Of a stretch of DNA of 64,000 nt, positions 45,470-55,393 are shown piece after piece (the first letter of the stretch is position 1; each line of letters opens with the position of its first letter). The position numbers and the translations under genes are program-made. The stretch is from positions 273,359,827-273,423,826 of the forward strand of contig NC_073692.1 in the NCBI RefSeq assembly GCF_029784155.1. The letters run 5' to 3'. Under the pieces are notes generated by a model, which was not told where the DNA came from, searched no databases, and worked only from the letters and a program-made list of their open reading frames with translations. Source of the stretch: Uranotaenia lowii. Lineage: Eukaryota; Arthropoda; Insecta; Diptera; Culicidae.

Positions 45470-45840
45470 CGGAAAGTAAAGCTTTGATTTCGATCACATC
45501 AAATGCTTTCGACATGTCTGTGTATATAAATAGCGTCAACCTGTAGTCCTATCATTATCCATTTTGAAATTCTTGAGACAAACTCTCCAAGATTTATTCT
45601 CCTTTCCAACCATGGGTACATATGGTCGTAAACGATGATCTCAAAAAGCTTCGTTCGTTCGCTCAATAGCGACTCCATGATAATTTTCAACAGGAAGTTT
45701 AGAAGCACATTTATGTATCGGTGTAATATTGGAAATCTTCCAAAACTTCGGTAAAATTCTTTCGTTCAGAGAATCCAAGATAAGGCGATGTAAGGGTGCT
45801 TCAAGCCCATCAACGCACTTTTTAAGAAATGAGTTAGTGA
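45470..45840 (-). pseudogene. Jockey-like LINE reverse transcriptase relic, distal part
   Basis: On the minus strand the sequence (joined across the gypsy insertion to 50757-50900) reads DETKGSGPNGFTNSFLKKCV, then SLNERILPKFWKISNITPIH, IIVYDHMYPWLERRI and HVESI/FDVIE-like, in two or three frames. The series from the (S/K)GPDG motif through TPIHK to the start of the DMSKAFD block is typical of RT fingers. The palm and catalytic FADD region are not present to the left. This is an old fragment that served as target for the gypsy element. Confidence 0.7.
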
Positions 45841-46013
45841 TGTAATGAGTATCAGATCCTCAAAATAAAACACTGTGATATTTAGACACTAAGTTTATTA
45901 TAGACAGTCTACATGGTTCAGCGGTTACAGGATAACTGACTTGGGCATTGATTTGACACAGGTGAACTCAAAATACAGTGATGCCAAAATTAAAGAAATA
46001 CAAATATCTAACA
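45841..46013 (-). repeat. 3' LTR of the gypsy element (173 bp)
   Basis: Starts TGTAATGAGTATCAGATCCT and ends ATATCTAACA on the plus strand; the same length as the other LTR. The only differences noticed are at the GACAGTCTACATGG versus GACAGACAACATGG stretch. Confidence 0.95.
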
Positions 46014-46035
46014 CGCTTTCTTTTCTCTTTTTTGC
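46014..46035 (-). other. Polypurine tract next to the 3' LTR
   Basis: On the minus strand AAAAAAGAGAAAAGAAAGCG immediately precedes the 3' LTR, the position and composition of the plus-strand primer of gypsy-type elements. Confidence 0.7.
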
Positions 46036-46069
46036 TCTTTATTTTTTCTCTTAGCTACAAAAACGTCTT

Positions 46070-49000
46070 AATCAAACTCATATCTACTTGGTGGTTTTAC
46101 AACCCTACCACTGCGTGTTCTATAAGGTATACTTGAGTCATTACGCGTAGATGGATTAGGTGGAGGGCAAGGGCTTGAATGCGAGCGTTCAGGTGGAATT
46201 TTTTAAAAACTCGATAAGGACTCCTCCTCAGCATCATAATAGACCGAGGAGTTCGGCGACTCAGCAATAGAATACTCAGGCGAAGGAATGATTGACGATT
46301 CTGGTGCTTGGCGACGATTCGAGCAATGGGTTTCTTGTTGAACAACTGGTGGTTCTAATAGTTCCTTCTGTTCATTCCGATTCAAAGCTTTTTGCAAATG
46401 TTCCTCATATAACGCTTCACTGGGATCAAATCCTCGATTCTGGGACTTTTTTTATGAATCTTCGATTGCGTCTGAAGTAGCTTCTATTACCATCCTGGAT
46501 TATATATGACCGATTGTTAACATTACGCGTGATTTGTCCATAGTGCCATTCTCTGCTGTTCTTTTTGAATATCACTGTCTCGCCGCAGCTCAAAACCGGC
46601 AAACTTTTTGCAGAACGATCGTAGTAGCTTTTTTGTTTCTGTCGTTTATACTCAATTATTTTCTTTATGTTATTTTCATTCATGTTAGATCGAGTGAGTA
46701 ACGCAGCAGTAGTTGGCAAATGAGTCTTCAATTGTCGACCAAAAAACAGTTGAGAAGGAGTCATACCCGTACTTGCGACGACTGTCGTATTGTATTCCAA
46801 CAGTCGGTATTGGAAGCATTCGTATTCACCTTCTTCAAGACATCTTTTCAATATATTTTTAGCTATAGCCACACCTTTTTCGGCCAATCCATTGCTCTGG
46901 GGATAGCGTGGACTTGAAAACGAAAACTTAACATTGCATTTGTTGGCGTAGTCATCGAAAGCTTTCGAATTGAATGGCACATTGTCACATCGAATTTGAG
47001 TTGGATAGCCGTATCGACAGAAGATGTGATCAAGCACTTCAATAACACTACAAGCCGATTTCTGTCGCAATAAGTCCGAGATTATGAAACTAGAATAAGA
47101 ATCCATAATAACTAAATAGTCTCGGCCTCCATATTCATAAAGATCTATTCCTACACGATGAAAGGGATATTCTGGACACGGTTCTTGCACAAGGGGTTCT
47201 TTTTGGATGTTACGAGTAAACTTCTCACATACCTTGCAGCTTTCAATCAACTCAGTAATATCATTGGACATTCCGGGCCAAAAGAACTGTTGCCGAACTC
47301 GAGATAATGTTTTTTCTATTCCAAGATGTGGACCATGTAACCAATTAGCAATTTTACGTTGGAGCTCTGTTGGGATAATTAACCGATGGTCTTTGAACAA
47401 CAAACCATTTTCATAGTGCAAACAATCACGAAATTTATAGAACAATTGACTAATGCCATCTAGTTGATGATAAGAAGGCCAACCAGTTTTAACATATTCC
47501 ACTATTTTAAGGTAACGGTCATTGTTGTTCAAGGATTCGACGTACATCTTATAGTTGTCTGATGACAAGCACACCTGTTGTGAAATGGAATGAATCATGC
47601 CGGAAAGTTCCTCACTAAAATCAGTATTTTCTGCAAGGGGTGCTCTAGATAGGCAATCGGCTACTAACATAGATTTACCGGGAGTATATGTTATGTTCAT
47701 ACCAGGATACTTCAACAAATACAAATACATTCTTTGGAGGCGAGGGTATACGTCATCGATGTCGCGCTTTACTAATGACTCGAGAGGCTTGTGATCTGAT
47801 TGCACAACAAAACTGCGACCGTACAGAAAGTGATGGAACCGTTCACATGCAAAGACAATCGCAAGTAGTTCTTTTTCAATCTGTGCCCACTTCTGCTCAC
47901 TTTTGGACAGCGTTCTTGAGGCATAGGCAACAGGTAATCCGTCTTGCATAATTACGCTACCAAGGCCATCCTTCGAGCTATCGGTTTGAATGACTACAAG
48001 CTTTGCAGGATCAAATATGGCCAACACAGGTGAGGTGGATAACGACGAAAAAAGATCTTGGACTTCACGGTTGTGGCTCTCCGTCCAATTCCACTCAACA
48101 TCATTTCGAGACAAATCACGTAACGCTGCTGTGCGCTGAGAAAGATTTGGTATAAATTTTCCTAAATATTTGAACAGTCCCAGCAATCGAAGAACATCAG
48201 ATTTGTTCTTTGGCATTGGCATTTCAAGTATGGCCTTAACATAAGACGAGTCAGGTTCAACATGATTCTTAGATATAATGTGACCCATAAATTTCACTCA
48301 ATCACATCGATACTGAGTTTTGGACGGATTGAACTTAATGTTGTTCTGTCTTGCTCGTTCAAGTACCGTAGCAAGAATTCGGTCATGATCACATTCATCT
48401 ACTCCTGCAATCGACAAATCATCAAAATATATTTCTACCCCAGGTATATCTCCAAATATCTGAACCATGCGCTTCTGGAACATTTCTGGAGCGCTGCATA
48501 TTCCAAAAGGAACCCTGTTCCAGCGAAATCGGCCGAATGGAGTCATAAAAGTTGTTAGATCAGAACTCTTTCTATCTAACTCCATTTTCCAAAACCCGTT
48601 ACGAAGATCCAACACAGTGAAAACATGCTTCCCAGACAAACGACTAAGAATATCTTCAGCTTTAGGAATGAGAAAGTGTTCCCGTTTAATGCATGCGTTT
48701 AATGGCTTGGGATCCAAGCATATACGTAATGAACCATTGGGTTTTTCTACAATCTGCATATTATTAACCCAGTCAGTGGGGTAGTCGACTGAGCTAATAA
48801 TTCCCTGCTCAACCATTGAATCAATTTTGGACTTAAGTCGATCATGCAAGCTTGAGCGCATTATTAAAACCTTTACCAAAGCTCTAATAAAAACAGGAAA
48901 GTATGTGTTTCATTGAATCTTTAGCAATACTTTTGCAACTTTTTTACAACACTCTTAAGATAGTGTTTTATTCAAGTTTTAGCAAAACTTTCAGGGCTCT

Positions 49001-49240
49001 TTTAAAACACACGATAAATGAAGCATTTCCTATGTTACAATAAAACCGTTCAAAAAATGGGATGCCATCGAAAAGTCTTCATAAAACAATATTAAAACTC
49101 AAAAAAGCCAATTGGCTTCATCTGTGTTACTTGGGGAAATATCATTCACAACCGGTACTTTAAGATGATTAATGTACCTCAGAGGCACTCAGTTGACATC
49201 TGCCCCAGTATCCAGCTTAAATGTATCGGTTGGCTCCGTA
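46070..49240 (-). pseudogene. pol: Gypsy pol (protease trace, RT, RNase H, integrase), interrupted
   Basis: A DTGADVN protease motif is seen at about 49215, followed by a stop and about 230 bp of foreign-looking AT-rich sequence. RT runs 48879-48298 (EKPNGSLRICLDPKPLNACI, FTVLDLRNGFWKMEL, catalytic IYFDDLSIAG) to a TGA at 48298-48300 between QYRCD and VKFMGHI. The same frame then continues for 623 codons to 46426. RNase H shows VIQTDSSKDGLGSVI and EKELLAIVFACERFHHFLYG. Integrase shows an H-H-C-C zinc region (HGPHLGIEKT ... CKVCEKF), VGIDLYEYGGRDYLVIMD (D), IRCDNVPF (D; SDNGPQF in most relatives) and PQSNGLAEKGV (E). The tail shifts frame near 46430 and again near 46200, ending near 46070. Confidence 0.92.
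48871..49130. other. Noncoding AT-rich stretch between gypsy protease and RT
   Basis: The pol frame is lost here: repeated words such as TTTTGCAACTTTTTTACAAC and GTTTTAGCAAAACTTT appear instead of the expected protease C-terminus and RT N-terminus. A 9 bp direct repeat TATTAAAAC stands at 48862-48870 and 49090-49098. The distance between DTGA and the first RT motif is about half of that expected, so a deletion plus an insertion is likely. No inverted ends were found. Confidence 0.5.
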
Positions 49241-50351
49241 TAAGATACCGCTTCATCCACCTAACACGCATTCCTCTATCATGATGAGTACTTGAGTCTA
49301 TTCTATAACAAGTTTTAAGAAAGCGAGTTTCAGAATTTTCTTCTACCTGACTTAAATCTATAAGATTACCATTACCTGTGTCAGCCCAGTTCAAAGAATG
49401 AACAAATTTGGTGTTGTTATTGCGTTTTGATCTCTCCGATGGCTTCCCTCCTACGCTCCGATCGTCTCCTGGCTTGGATGATTTACAAAACCTCTTGAAG
49501 TGTCCTCGGCGGCCGCAAGCGTGACAGTTCTCGTTCCTGGCAGGACAGTACTGTCGATGACGCCCGTTGTATGGTTGACCGCAGTTGTAACATAGTGACG
49601 CCTTGATTGCTGCAACATCCTTCACGTCGTTACTTTTTTCCTCTTCAGGTGTTTTTTCGACCAGATGCACCTCCACCTGTTGACCCTTCCGCTCCAAAAG
49701 TAACTTATTTTCATTGGCTGCTTCAAATATCTTGCACATTTCAATAATCCTCGCCAATGGTTCATCCTTTCCATCTAACAGCTTGAGTTGGAGTTTTTTG
49801 TCTTGCACGCCGATAATGATCCGATCCCTCAGCATTCGGTCAGCATATGATGTATGGCACGATTGGCACAGAAACTCGCAGTAAGCCAGCTGAGTTCGGA
49901 GCGCTGTTTCGAAATCTGCAAATGGTTGTCTCTCTTTTTGGACAATCATGTTAAACTTGAATGCTTCCATGGCGGTATTTTTGCGAGGCAAACAGTAAGC
50001 ATCAAACGCTTCAATAACTTGCACAAGCGTTCGCGGCGTTTGTCTTATCTGTAAAGGGTTTTCCGGATCAGCAGCACCACCATCAGCGTCGTCATCATCA
50101 GCTCTTCCGGCTCCTCCACTTTCTTCGGCCCCAAACATACTGTCAACATCACCAGTGCCAGTGTTGGGAAAAAGGGTGTTGTATATCTCCACACCACGTT
50201 CGCCAACCAACCACAAAAACAACGCAATTTTGTTTCGCTCCGGATCCGTGTGTTTGTTTGTTGCAATCAAATAGATGTTAAGTTGTTGTTTCCATTTGGG
50301 CCACTCTTTCGCTAGGTTCGAACAATCCAACGGTGGTGGTAGTCGATCCAT
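49179..50351 (-). CDS. gag: Gypsy Gag-like polyprotein (390 aa)
   Basis: An open frame from ATG at 50351 begins MDRLPPPLDCSNLAKEWPKW, the wording of mag-type capsid starts. It contains a capsid-like region (residues about 100-240, including EAFDAYCLPRKNTAMEAFKF and ETALRTQLAYCEFLC), an acidic insert at residues 85-90, and two zinc knuckles: residues 254-269 as CX2CX7HX3C (atypical) and 276-289 as canonical CX2CX4HX4C. Gag assembles the cytoplasmic particle and binds element RNA. The last 40 or so residues run out of the normal frame before the protease, since DTGA lies in another frame at 49215. The 390-residue end is therefore probably a frameshift artefact. Confidence 0.85.
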   Translation of the reverse strand: MDRLPPPLDCSNLAKEWPKWKQQLNIYLIATNKHTDPERNKIALFLWLVGERGVEIYNTLFPNTGTGDVDSMFGAEESGGAGRADDDDADGGAADPENPLQIRQTPRTLVQVIEAFDAYCLPRKNTAMEAFKFNMIVQKERQPFADFETALRTQLAYCEFLCQSCHTSYADRMLRDRIIIGVQDKKLQLKLLDGKDEPLARIIEMCKIFEAANENKLLLERKGQQVEVHLVEKTPEEEKSNDVKDVAAIKASLCYNCGQPYNGRHRQYCPARNENCHACGRRGHFKRFCKSSKPGDDRSVGGKPSERSKRNNNTKFVHSLNWADTGNGNLIDLSQVEENSETRFLKTCYRIDSSTHHDRGMRVRWMKRYLIRSQPIHLSWILGQMSTECL

Positions 50352-50583
50352 GTCTAGCTATATAATTCGCACTCTATCTCTTTTTTTTCCTTCTCGAATG
50401 ATCACTGCACAGTAAGCCGACAATACGCACACACACGCAATCTTCTTTTTTCACGGCGGCGTTTACAGTTTACTTCACATCAATTTTTTCCGTTTCCGTC
50501 GATCGACGACTTTTTCGCGAATTAAACTGCAACCGATCACTTTCTTTTCGATAAATTTAACCGTTCGTTTACTTCTGACACCA
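50352..50583 (-). other. Gypsy 5' untranslated leader with primer-binding site
   Basis: On the minus strand the 5' LTR ends ...CTCATTACA and is followed at once by TGGTGTCAGAAGT (50583-50571). TGG at the LTR border is the expected start of a tRNA primer-binding site; the wording suggests a Leu- or Ser-type tRNA, which I could not decide. The rest of the leader is noncoding up to the gag ATG at 50351. Confidence 0.75.
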
Positions 50584-50756
50584 TGTAATGAGTATCAGAT
50601 CCTCAAAATAAAACACTGTGATATTTAGACACTAAGTTTATTATAGACAGACAACATGGTTCAGCGGTTACAGGATAACTGACTTGGGCATTGATTTGAC
50701 ACAGGTGAACTCAAAATACAGTGATGCCAAAATTAAAGAAATACAAATATCTAACA
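50584..50756 (-). repeat. 5' LTR of the gypsy element (173 bp)
   Basis: Pairs with 45841-46013. In minus orientation it starts TGTTAGATATTTGTATTTC and ends CTCATTACA. It is expected to hold promoter and polyadenylation signals; no clear TATA box was picked out. Confidence 0.95.
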
Positions 50757-50900
50757 AGTGAAACCGTTAGGACCACTGCCTTTAGTTTCATCAAGCATTA
50801 ACATTTTTCTTCTGACGTCTTTTATCGATATTGCCAGCTCGGGAATTACATTCGCCGGAAGTTCATATTCAAGATCTGTTTCTGAAAAATTCAAGCAATA
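50757..50900 (-). pseudogene. Jockey-like LINE relic, proximal part
   Basis: On the minus strand TDLEYELPANVIPELAISIK and DETKGSGPNG precede, in frame, the piece continuing at 45840. Removing the gypsy element and one AGTGA rejoins NGF-TNSFLKKC. Upstream coding is not recognisable beyond about 50900. Confidence 0.7.
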
Positions 50901-51273
50901 TATGTACGTTCCGGAAATATTTTGCTAATAAATCTGAAGCCTTCTTCAAATAATGTTTTAAAACAATTTTTTTTGGAATAAAACAAGAATAAAATAAATT
51001 TTTAACTTTTCATAAACTGATACTTATCTGCTTAATAAATCCACCACAGACGGTTTTTAAACTGCTTGAAGAAAAATAATTTGTAATCCAGTGGGTATGA
51101 GCATTTTGAATGATGGAATGCTGGATGGAATTTATTCTGTAAAATTTTTTTTTCTAAATATTTCAAATGAAAAATAACATGGATTGACGTATGAATGTCA
51201 AAAGAATTGCCTGTCGCGGCAATTAACGTTAAATCGGATTTTGCACGAATCTGACATAACGTAGTGGTAAATA
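50901..51273. other. Unassigned interval
   Basis: AT-rich; no gene, inverted ends or tandem structure were seen. Confidence 0.4.
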
Positions 51274-51558
51274 CTATAACCCAGCACCTCGCTGTTTACC
51301 TTCATCGTTTCTTTCTCGCCAGAAAAGTTTCTCGGTATCAAACGAATTGCACTTTTTCCGGTAAATGCCATTTCTTTCGTGTACTCTAAACGTATACGTT
51401 CTTCCGGATTTCACTTTTCTTCGAAGAACGTTCGACCCTGGGGGGTCTCCCGGACGGGGAAAAGTGATTGTTGAAAGCATACAATACAAAACGATATTAA
51501 TTACACACGATTCGAAGCACAATTAGTCGCTCATTTGCCTCACAGAACTTGAACTTAC
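51274..51558 (-). other. Possible intron or second exon region downstream of the candidate signal exon
   Basis: An 82-codon minus-strand frame lies here without a recognised domain. No convincing polypyrimidine-AG acceptor in the right phase was settled on. It is listed so that the neighbourhood of the candidate exon is complete. Confidence 0.2.
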
Positions 51559-51636
51559 TTCAATCAGAACGATAGCAATCAGCAGTGCAGCCAACCACCC
51601 ACACAAACCCCGAGCACTCGAGCGTACGAATTTCAT
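51559..51636 (-). CDS. Candidate first coding exon with signal peptide
   Basis: On the minus strand, MKFVRSSARGLCGWLAALLI followed by AIVLIE is 26 codons long and has the build of a secretory signal: basic N-terminus, then a hydrophobic run of about 13. The last codon GAA is followed exactly by GTAAGT (51558-51553), a consensus 5' splice site, so the exon would end in phase 0. An upstream in-frame ATG at 51708 lengthens the frame by 24 residues, but the MKF start gives the better signal. The next exon was not identified: the frame at 51522-51274 is basic (LRRKVKSGRTYTFRVHERNG) and could be by chance. If real, it is a secreted or membrane protein of unknown kind. Confidence 0.4.
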
Positions 51637-51708
51637 TGTTGGAAAGCTGCTGTGAGCCGGAAAACTTGCAAGTGCAGGTAAAATAGTTACTAGTATAACG
51701 TGCCTCAC

Positions 51709-52197
51709 TCCGCTAACCTAGAGCGATTTTCTTGGCTTGCCTTGGAACGAAAGTGCGATGCTAGTTGAAAGTGATACGTTCTATGCAAAGCAAAGGTAGT
51801 TATGCCAAAGGTTGGTACTGGGTTCATGTTGATTCAACTAACTCAAACAAGCTCAAACAGCGCAGTTTTGCTGATTCATTTGAAATGCTCTCTCGCATCG
51901 AGCCAGAGTTTGCGGAACATTTGTATGGATTGTCAAAATAGTTTTCCGTTACGGGTTATTCAGTGGTCTTGACAAAATCAAATTCAGGTTCGAGCGGGCT
52001 GCAAAATTGAAAACAATTCTCGCACGTCAAAGCAGTAGCAAAAATTTTCTCATTGTTTCAAGTAACAAAGTTTTTCGGAAGTTATTTCATGTCGTCATGA
52101 AATAAATGCCGCTAATCAAGTCACATTCGAGAGTAAAAATAATAAAAGGGGCTTGATGTCAATTCAAGATTCATGACCAAGATTAATGAGTCAAGGG
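51709..52197. other. Unassigned sequence upstream of the candidate exon
   Basis: If the minus-strand exon is real, 51709-51830 would be its 5' UTR or promoter. I see no clear TATA box or initiator there. The rest up to the heptamer array has no recognised feature. Confidence 0.3.
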
Positions 52198-52950
52198 TAC
52201 AAAATCGAGAGTTAAGAGTCGAGAGTCTCAAAAGTCAAGAGTCAAGAGTCAAGAGTCAAAAGTCAAGAGTCAAGAGTCAAGAGTCAAGAGTCAAGAATCA
52301 AGAGTCAAAGGTCAAGAGTCAAGAGTCAAGAGTCAAGAGTTAAGAGTCAAGAGTCAAGAGTTAAGAGTCAAGAATCAAGAGTCAAGAATCAAGAGTAAAG
52401 AGTCAGGAATCAAGAGTCAAGAGTCAAGAGTCAAAGAGTCAAGAGTTAAAAGGCAAGAGTCGAGAATCGAGAGTCGAGAATCGTGAGTCGAGAGTCTAAA
52501 GTCAAAGAGTCAAGAGTCAAGAGTCAAGAGTTAAGAGTCGAAAGTCAAGAGTCTCGAGTCAAAAGTCAAGAGTCAAGAGTCAAGAGTCAAGAGTCAAGAG
52601 TCAAGAGTCAAGAGTCAAGAGTCAAGAGTCAAGAGTCAGGAATCAAGAGTCAAGAGTCAAGAGTCAAGAATCAAGAGTTAAGAATCAAGAGTAAAGAGTC
52701 AGGAATCAAGAGTCAAGAGTCAAGAGTCAAGAGTCAAGAGTCAAGAGTCAAGAGTCAAGAGTCAAGAGTCAAGAGTCAAGAGTCAAGAGTCACGAGTCTA
52801 AAGTAGCGAGCCAAAGAATCAAAGGTTCAAAGAGTTATAGAGTTAAAATTCAAAGAGTCAAAGAGTCACGAATCAAAAGTCAAATGCCAAGAGTCAAAAA
52901 TCGAAAGTCAGAAAGCCATAAAGTAAGAGTCAAAACTTTAGATTCACGAA
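52198..52950 (+). repeat. Heptanucleotide array (AGAGTCA)n, single orientation
   Basis: About 100 units of AGAGTCA with variants (AGAATCA, AGAGTTA, AGAGTCG), decaying towards both ends (TCAAAGAGTCA, AAGTCAAATGCC). Unlike the other arrays it does not invert. The 7 bp period gives a spurious 107-codon frame rich in Ser-Gln-Glu-Ser-Arg-Val-Lys. Confidence 0.95.
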
Positions 52951-53742
52951 TCACGTGTGCAAGATTCAATAGTGAAGATAATAAATCAAATTTGGAAACG
53001 TTTTCATCAGTTTATCATAATGTTTATCAAACAACATAGAAAGTGAACGGTGTGTTTGAAACCAAGTGTGAAGTTTTCTGGCGCGAATCCAAATTCAAAA
53101 TTCTCAAAAAACGGAAATGCTAAAATTAGCGCAATGAAGACTTCTTCAAACATGAACATCGTCTTCCCCTTTTGTTGTCGGCGTGCGATTTTCCTCAACA
53201 GCGTTGTTTTGTTTCACAAACCCTTCGTAGGGAAAGGGCTGCCAACAGGAAGCCAAATACATAATACATTCCAACTTGGCAGACGTTAAAGGAAGTTACA
53301 GCAGGAAGTTGGAATGTGTGTCACTTTTGGCCGGGAGATGTAAAATTAGGTATTAATTATTCAAATCAATTATGGCTTTGGGGAGTGCGATAATTGCTGA
53401 TGAGCTTAGCAAATTTATGTGGTGTATAATTGAAGTCATTCCGTTTCTTAGATCCATTCACGGAGTTTAGGCCCCGCTGTGGCTGTGGCTGTGCTGGCTG
53501 ATTGAGGAGAACACTGAATGAAGCTGTTTCACGGGTGAAAAGGTTGTGAATGAAACCATTGTATTTATCCGGGATTTACAGAATCTGACAAGTTCGAGGT
53601 TACGTTAAGAAATCTTATTTTTGAAACTTCAAGATATTTATAAAAAATATATTTTCAATTTAATTCATCAATCAATGTAAAATTATAAATTTAATTTTGA
53701 TACTGATAATGGTGGTAAATGTTTTGAGAAGTTTTGTATTTA
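52951..53742. other. Unassigned interval
   Basis: Two overlapping frames of 63-79 codons at 53007-53289 on opposite strands have no domain. No repeats were seen. Confidence 0.4.
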
Positions 53743-53751
53743 TAACAGAAG

Positions 53752-54957
53752 GGGGCCCGGACATTCGGCCGAAGGTCGATAGGCCGAAAAATGTTATGCC
53801 GAAGGTCGTTAGGCCGAATGGGTTAAAAGGCCGAAGGATGTGCGGCCGAATAGGACAATAGGCCGAATGGGACATTAGGCCAAAGGTTATTTGGCCGAAT
53901 ATTATAAGGCCGAATGGTCATCAGGCCGAATGAACGATAGGCCGAATGGTCGCTAGGCCGAATGGTCGTGAGGCCGAATGGTCATAAGACTGAATGGTCA
54001 TTAGGCCGAATGGTCATTTGACCGAATGGTCATTTGGCCGAATGGTCATCAGGCCGAATGGTCATTAGGCCGAATGGTCACTAGGCCGAATGGTCACTAG
54101 GCCGAATGATCGTAAGACCGAATAGTCGTAAGGCCGAATGATCGCAAGGCCGAATGGTCGTAAGGCCGAATGGTCGTAAGGCCGAATGAATGCCAGGCCG
54201 ATAAGACATATTAACGCTTGTTTGCATTTTGGTGCGAATAGTAGCTTGGCCGCATGGGCGATAGGCCGAATGTTCATAAGGCTGAATGGTCATTGGGCCG
54301 AATAGTCATCAGGCCGAATGGATGCAAGGCCGGATTAGACCATTCGGCTTTGCGACCATTCGGCCTATCATCCATTCGGTTTTACAATCATTCGACCTGA
54401 TGACCATTCGGCCTTACGAACATTTGACCTATTGTCCATTCGGCCTAACAGCCATTCTGTCTACAGACCATTCGACCTACCTGCCATTTGTCCCAACATG
54501 CAAACAAGTGTTGATATGTCTTATCGGCCTGGTAAACATTCGGCCTAACGACCATTTTGCCTAATGACCATTCGGCCTAGTGATTATTCGACCAAATGAC
54601 CATTCGGCCTTATGACCATTCGGCCTAAAGACCATTCGGCCTAATGAACATTCGGCCAAATGACCATTCGGCCTAACAACCATTCGGCTTGATGACCATT
54701 CGGCCTAATAACCATTCGGCCTTATGACCTTTCGGCCTAATGATCATTCGGCCTAGTAACCATTCGTCCGAACATCCTTTCGGCCTTGCGTCCTTTCGGC
54801 CTAACAGCCTTCGACTGGTTTACCGTCGGCCGAATAACCCATTCGGCCTAGTGGCCTATTCGGCCAGATAACCCATTCGGCCTAACGTCCATCGGCCAAA
54901 TGACTTTCGGCCGAATGGCTTTCGGCCTCATGACTTTCGGCCGAATGACCCAGCCTC
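53752..54957. mobile_element. Palindromic 15 bp minisatellite (AGGCCGAATGGTCAT)n with 9 bp target duplication: fold-back-like element, 1206 bp
   Basis: The left half (53752-about 54337) repeats AGGCCGAATGGTCAT and variants. The right half (about 54338-54957) is the inverse, ATGACCATTCGGCCT. The outermost sequences are also inverted: the left reads GGGGCCCGGACATTCGGCCG, and the right, inward, GAGGCTGGGTCATTCGGCCG. An exact 9 bp direct repeat TAACAGAAG lies immediately outside on both sides (53743-53751 and 54958-54966). A 9 bp duplication and TIRs built of tandem units are the features of Drosophila FB fold-back and Mutator-like elements. No coding frame other than repeat artefacts exists. The TTAACGCTTGTTTGCAT word near 54210 and its inverse near 54500 show that the two halves match in detail. 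Confidence 0.9.
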
Positions 54958-54970
54958 TAACAGAAGATGT

Positions 54971-55190
54971 GTATTAGACTGCCCCAAATTGATATGAGGA
55001 ATTTAAAACCTGTGAAATGTTATGCGCTGCAGGCTAAAATTGGTCCTAGGCCGAGAAACAACCCTTAGAAAGTTAGCCCATTTTTCGAAGCCTAATAACT
55101 TCTTTATCTTAACTCTTATCGGAATGCAGTATTCGGATGGAATATGTGTCATAATTTAAGCTTTAGGAAAACCCACGTTTAAAAGAGTTT
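54971..55190 (+). repeat. Partial copy of the AGACTGCCCC fold-back arm
   Basis: Begins AGACTGCCCCAAATTGATAT and follows the 44922-to-44489 arm (read inward) through AAACCTGTGAAATGTTATGC, GCTGCAGGCTAAAATTGGTC and the TAATAACTTCTTTATCTTAA region. It misses an internal stretch and the second arm. It lies a few bases beyond the right duplication of the minisatellite element. Confidence 0.8.
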
Positions 55191-55393
55191 TACTGAACAA
55201 TTATATCCCGCGTGAGCTTTCATACGTCGTATGAAGCGTCTTGAGAATTCACAGAAAACTACTGCAAAAGTTATCAAAACAACATTAAAATTTGTATTTC
55301 AAAAATAGAATATGTTGTCCAGGCTACAAATATTTTAAATGGAAAGAAGTTGCGACTAGTTTATGTCAGTTTTTGTATTTTTTTCCTTGCCAG

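Larger units (their letters stand above)
45841..50756 (-). mobile_element. Ty3/gypsy (mag-like) LTR retrotransposon, 4916 bp
   Basis: Two 173 bp LTRs (45841-46013 and 50584-50756) differ by only two bases noticed. They start and end TG...CA in either orientation and are flanked by the 5 bp duplication AGTGA (45836-45840 and 50757-50761). Transcribed on the minus strand: gag (50351-49179), a protease trace, RT, RNase H, integrase and a C-terminal tail TRSGRVVKPPSRYEF that is characteristic of mag-group elements. The element is damaged by a frameshift at the gag-protease border, a noncoding stretch between protease and RT, and one stop inside RT. LTR similarity nevertheless argues for recent insertion. 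Confidence 0.93.

Noticed and set aside
49179..49300. Gag C-terminus as a genuine protein end
   Set aside because: The protease DTGA motif lies in another frame across this segment, so the last residues of the open frame are best explained by a frameshift.
52483..52806. 107-codon frame rich in Lys-Ser-Gln-Glu-Ser-Arg-Val
   Set aside because: A by-product of the (AGAGTCA)n array, not a gene.
53752..54957. CRISPR array suspected from regular short repeats
   Set aside because: Repeats are contiguous with no unique spacers, invert at the centre and sit among eukaryotic transposons.
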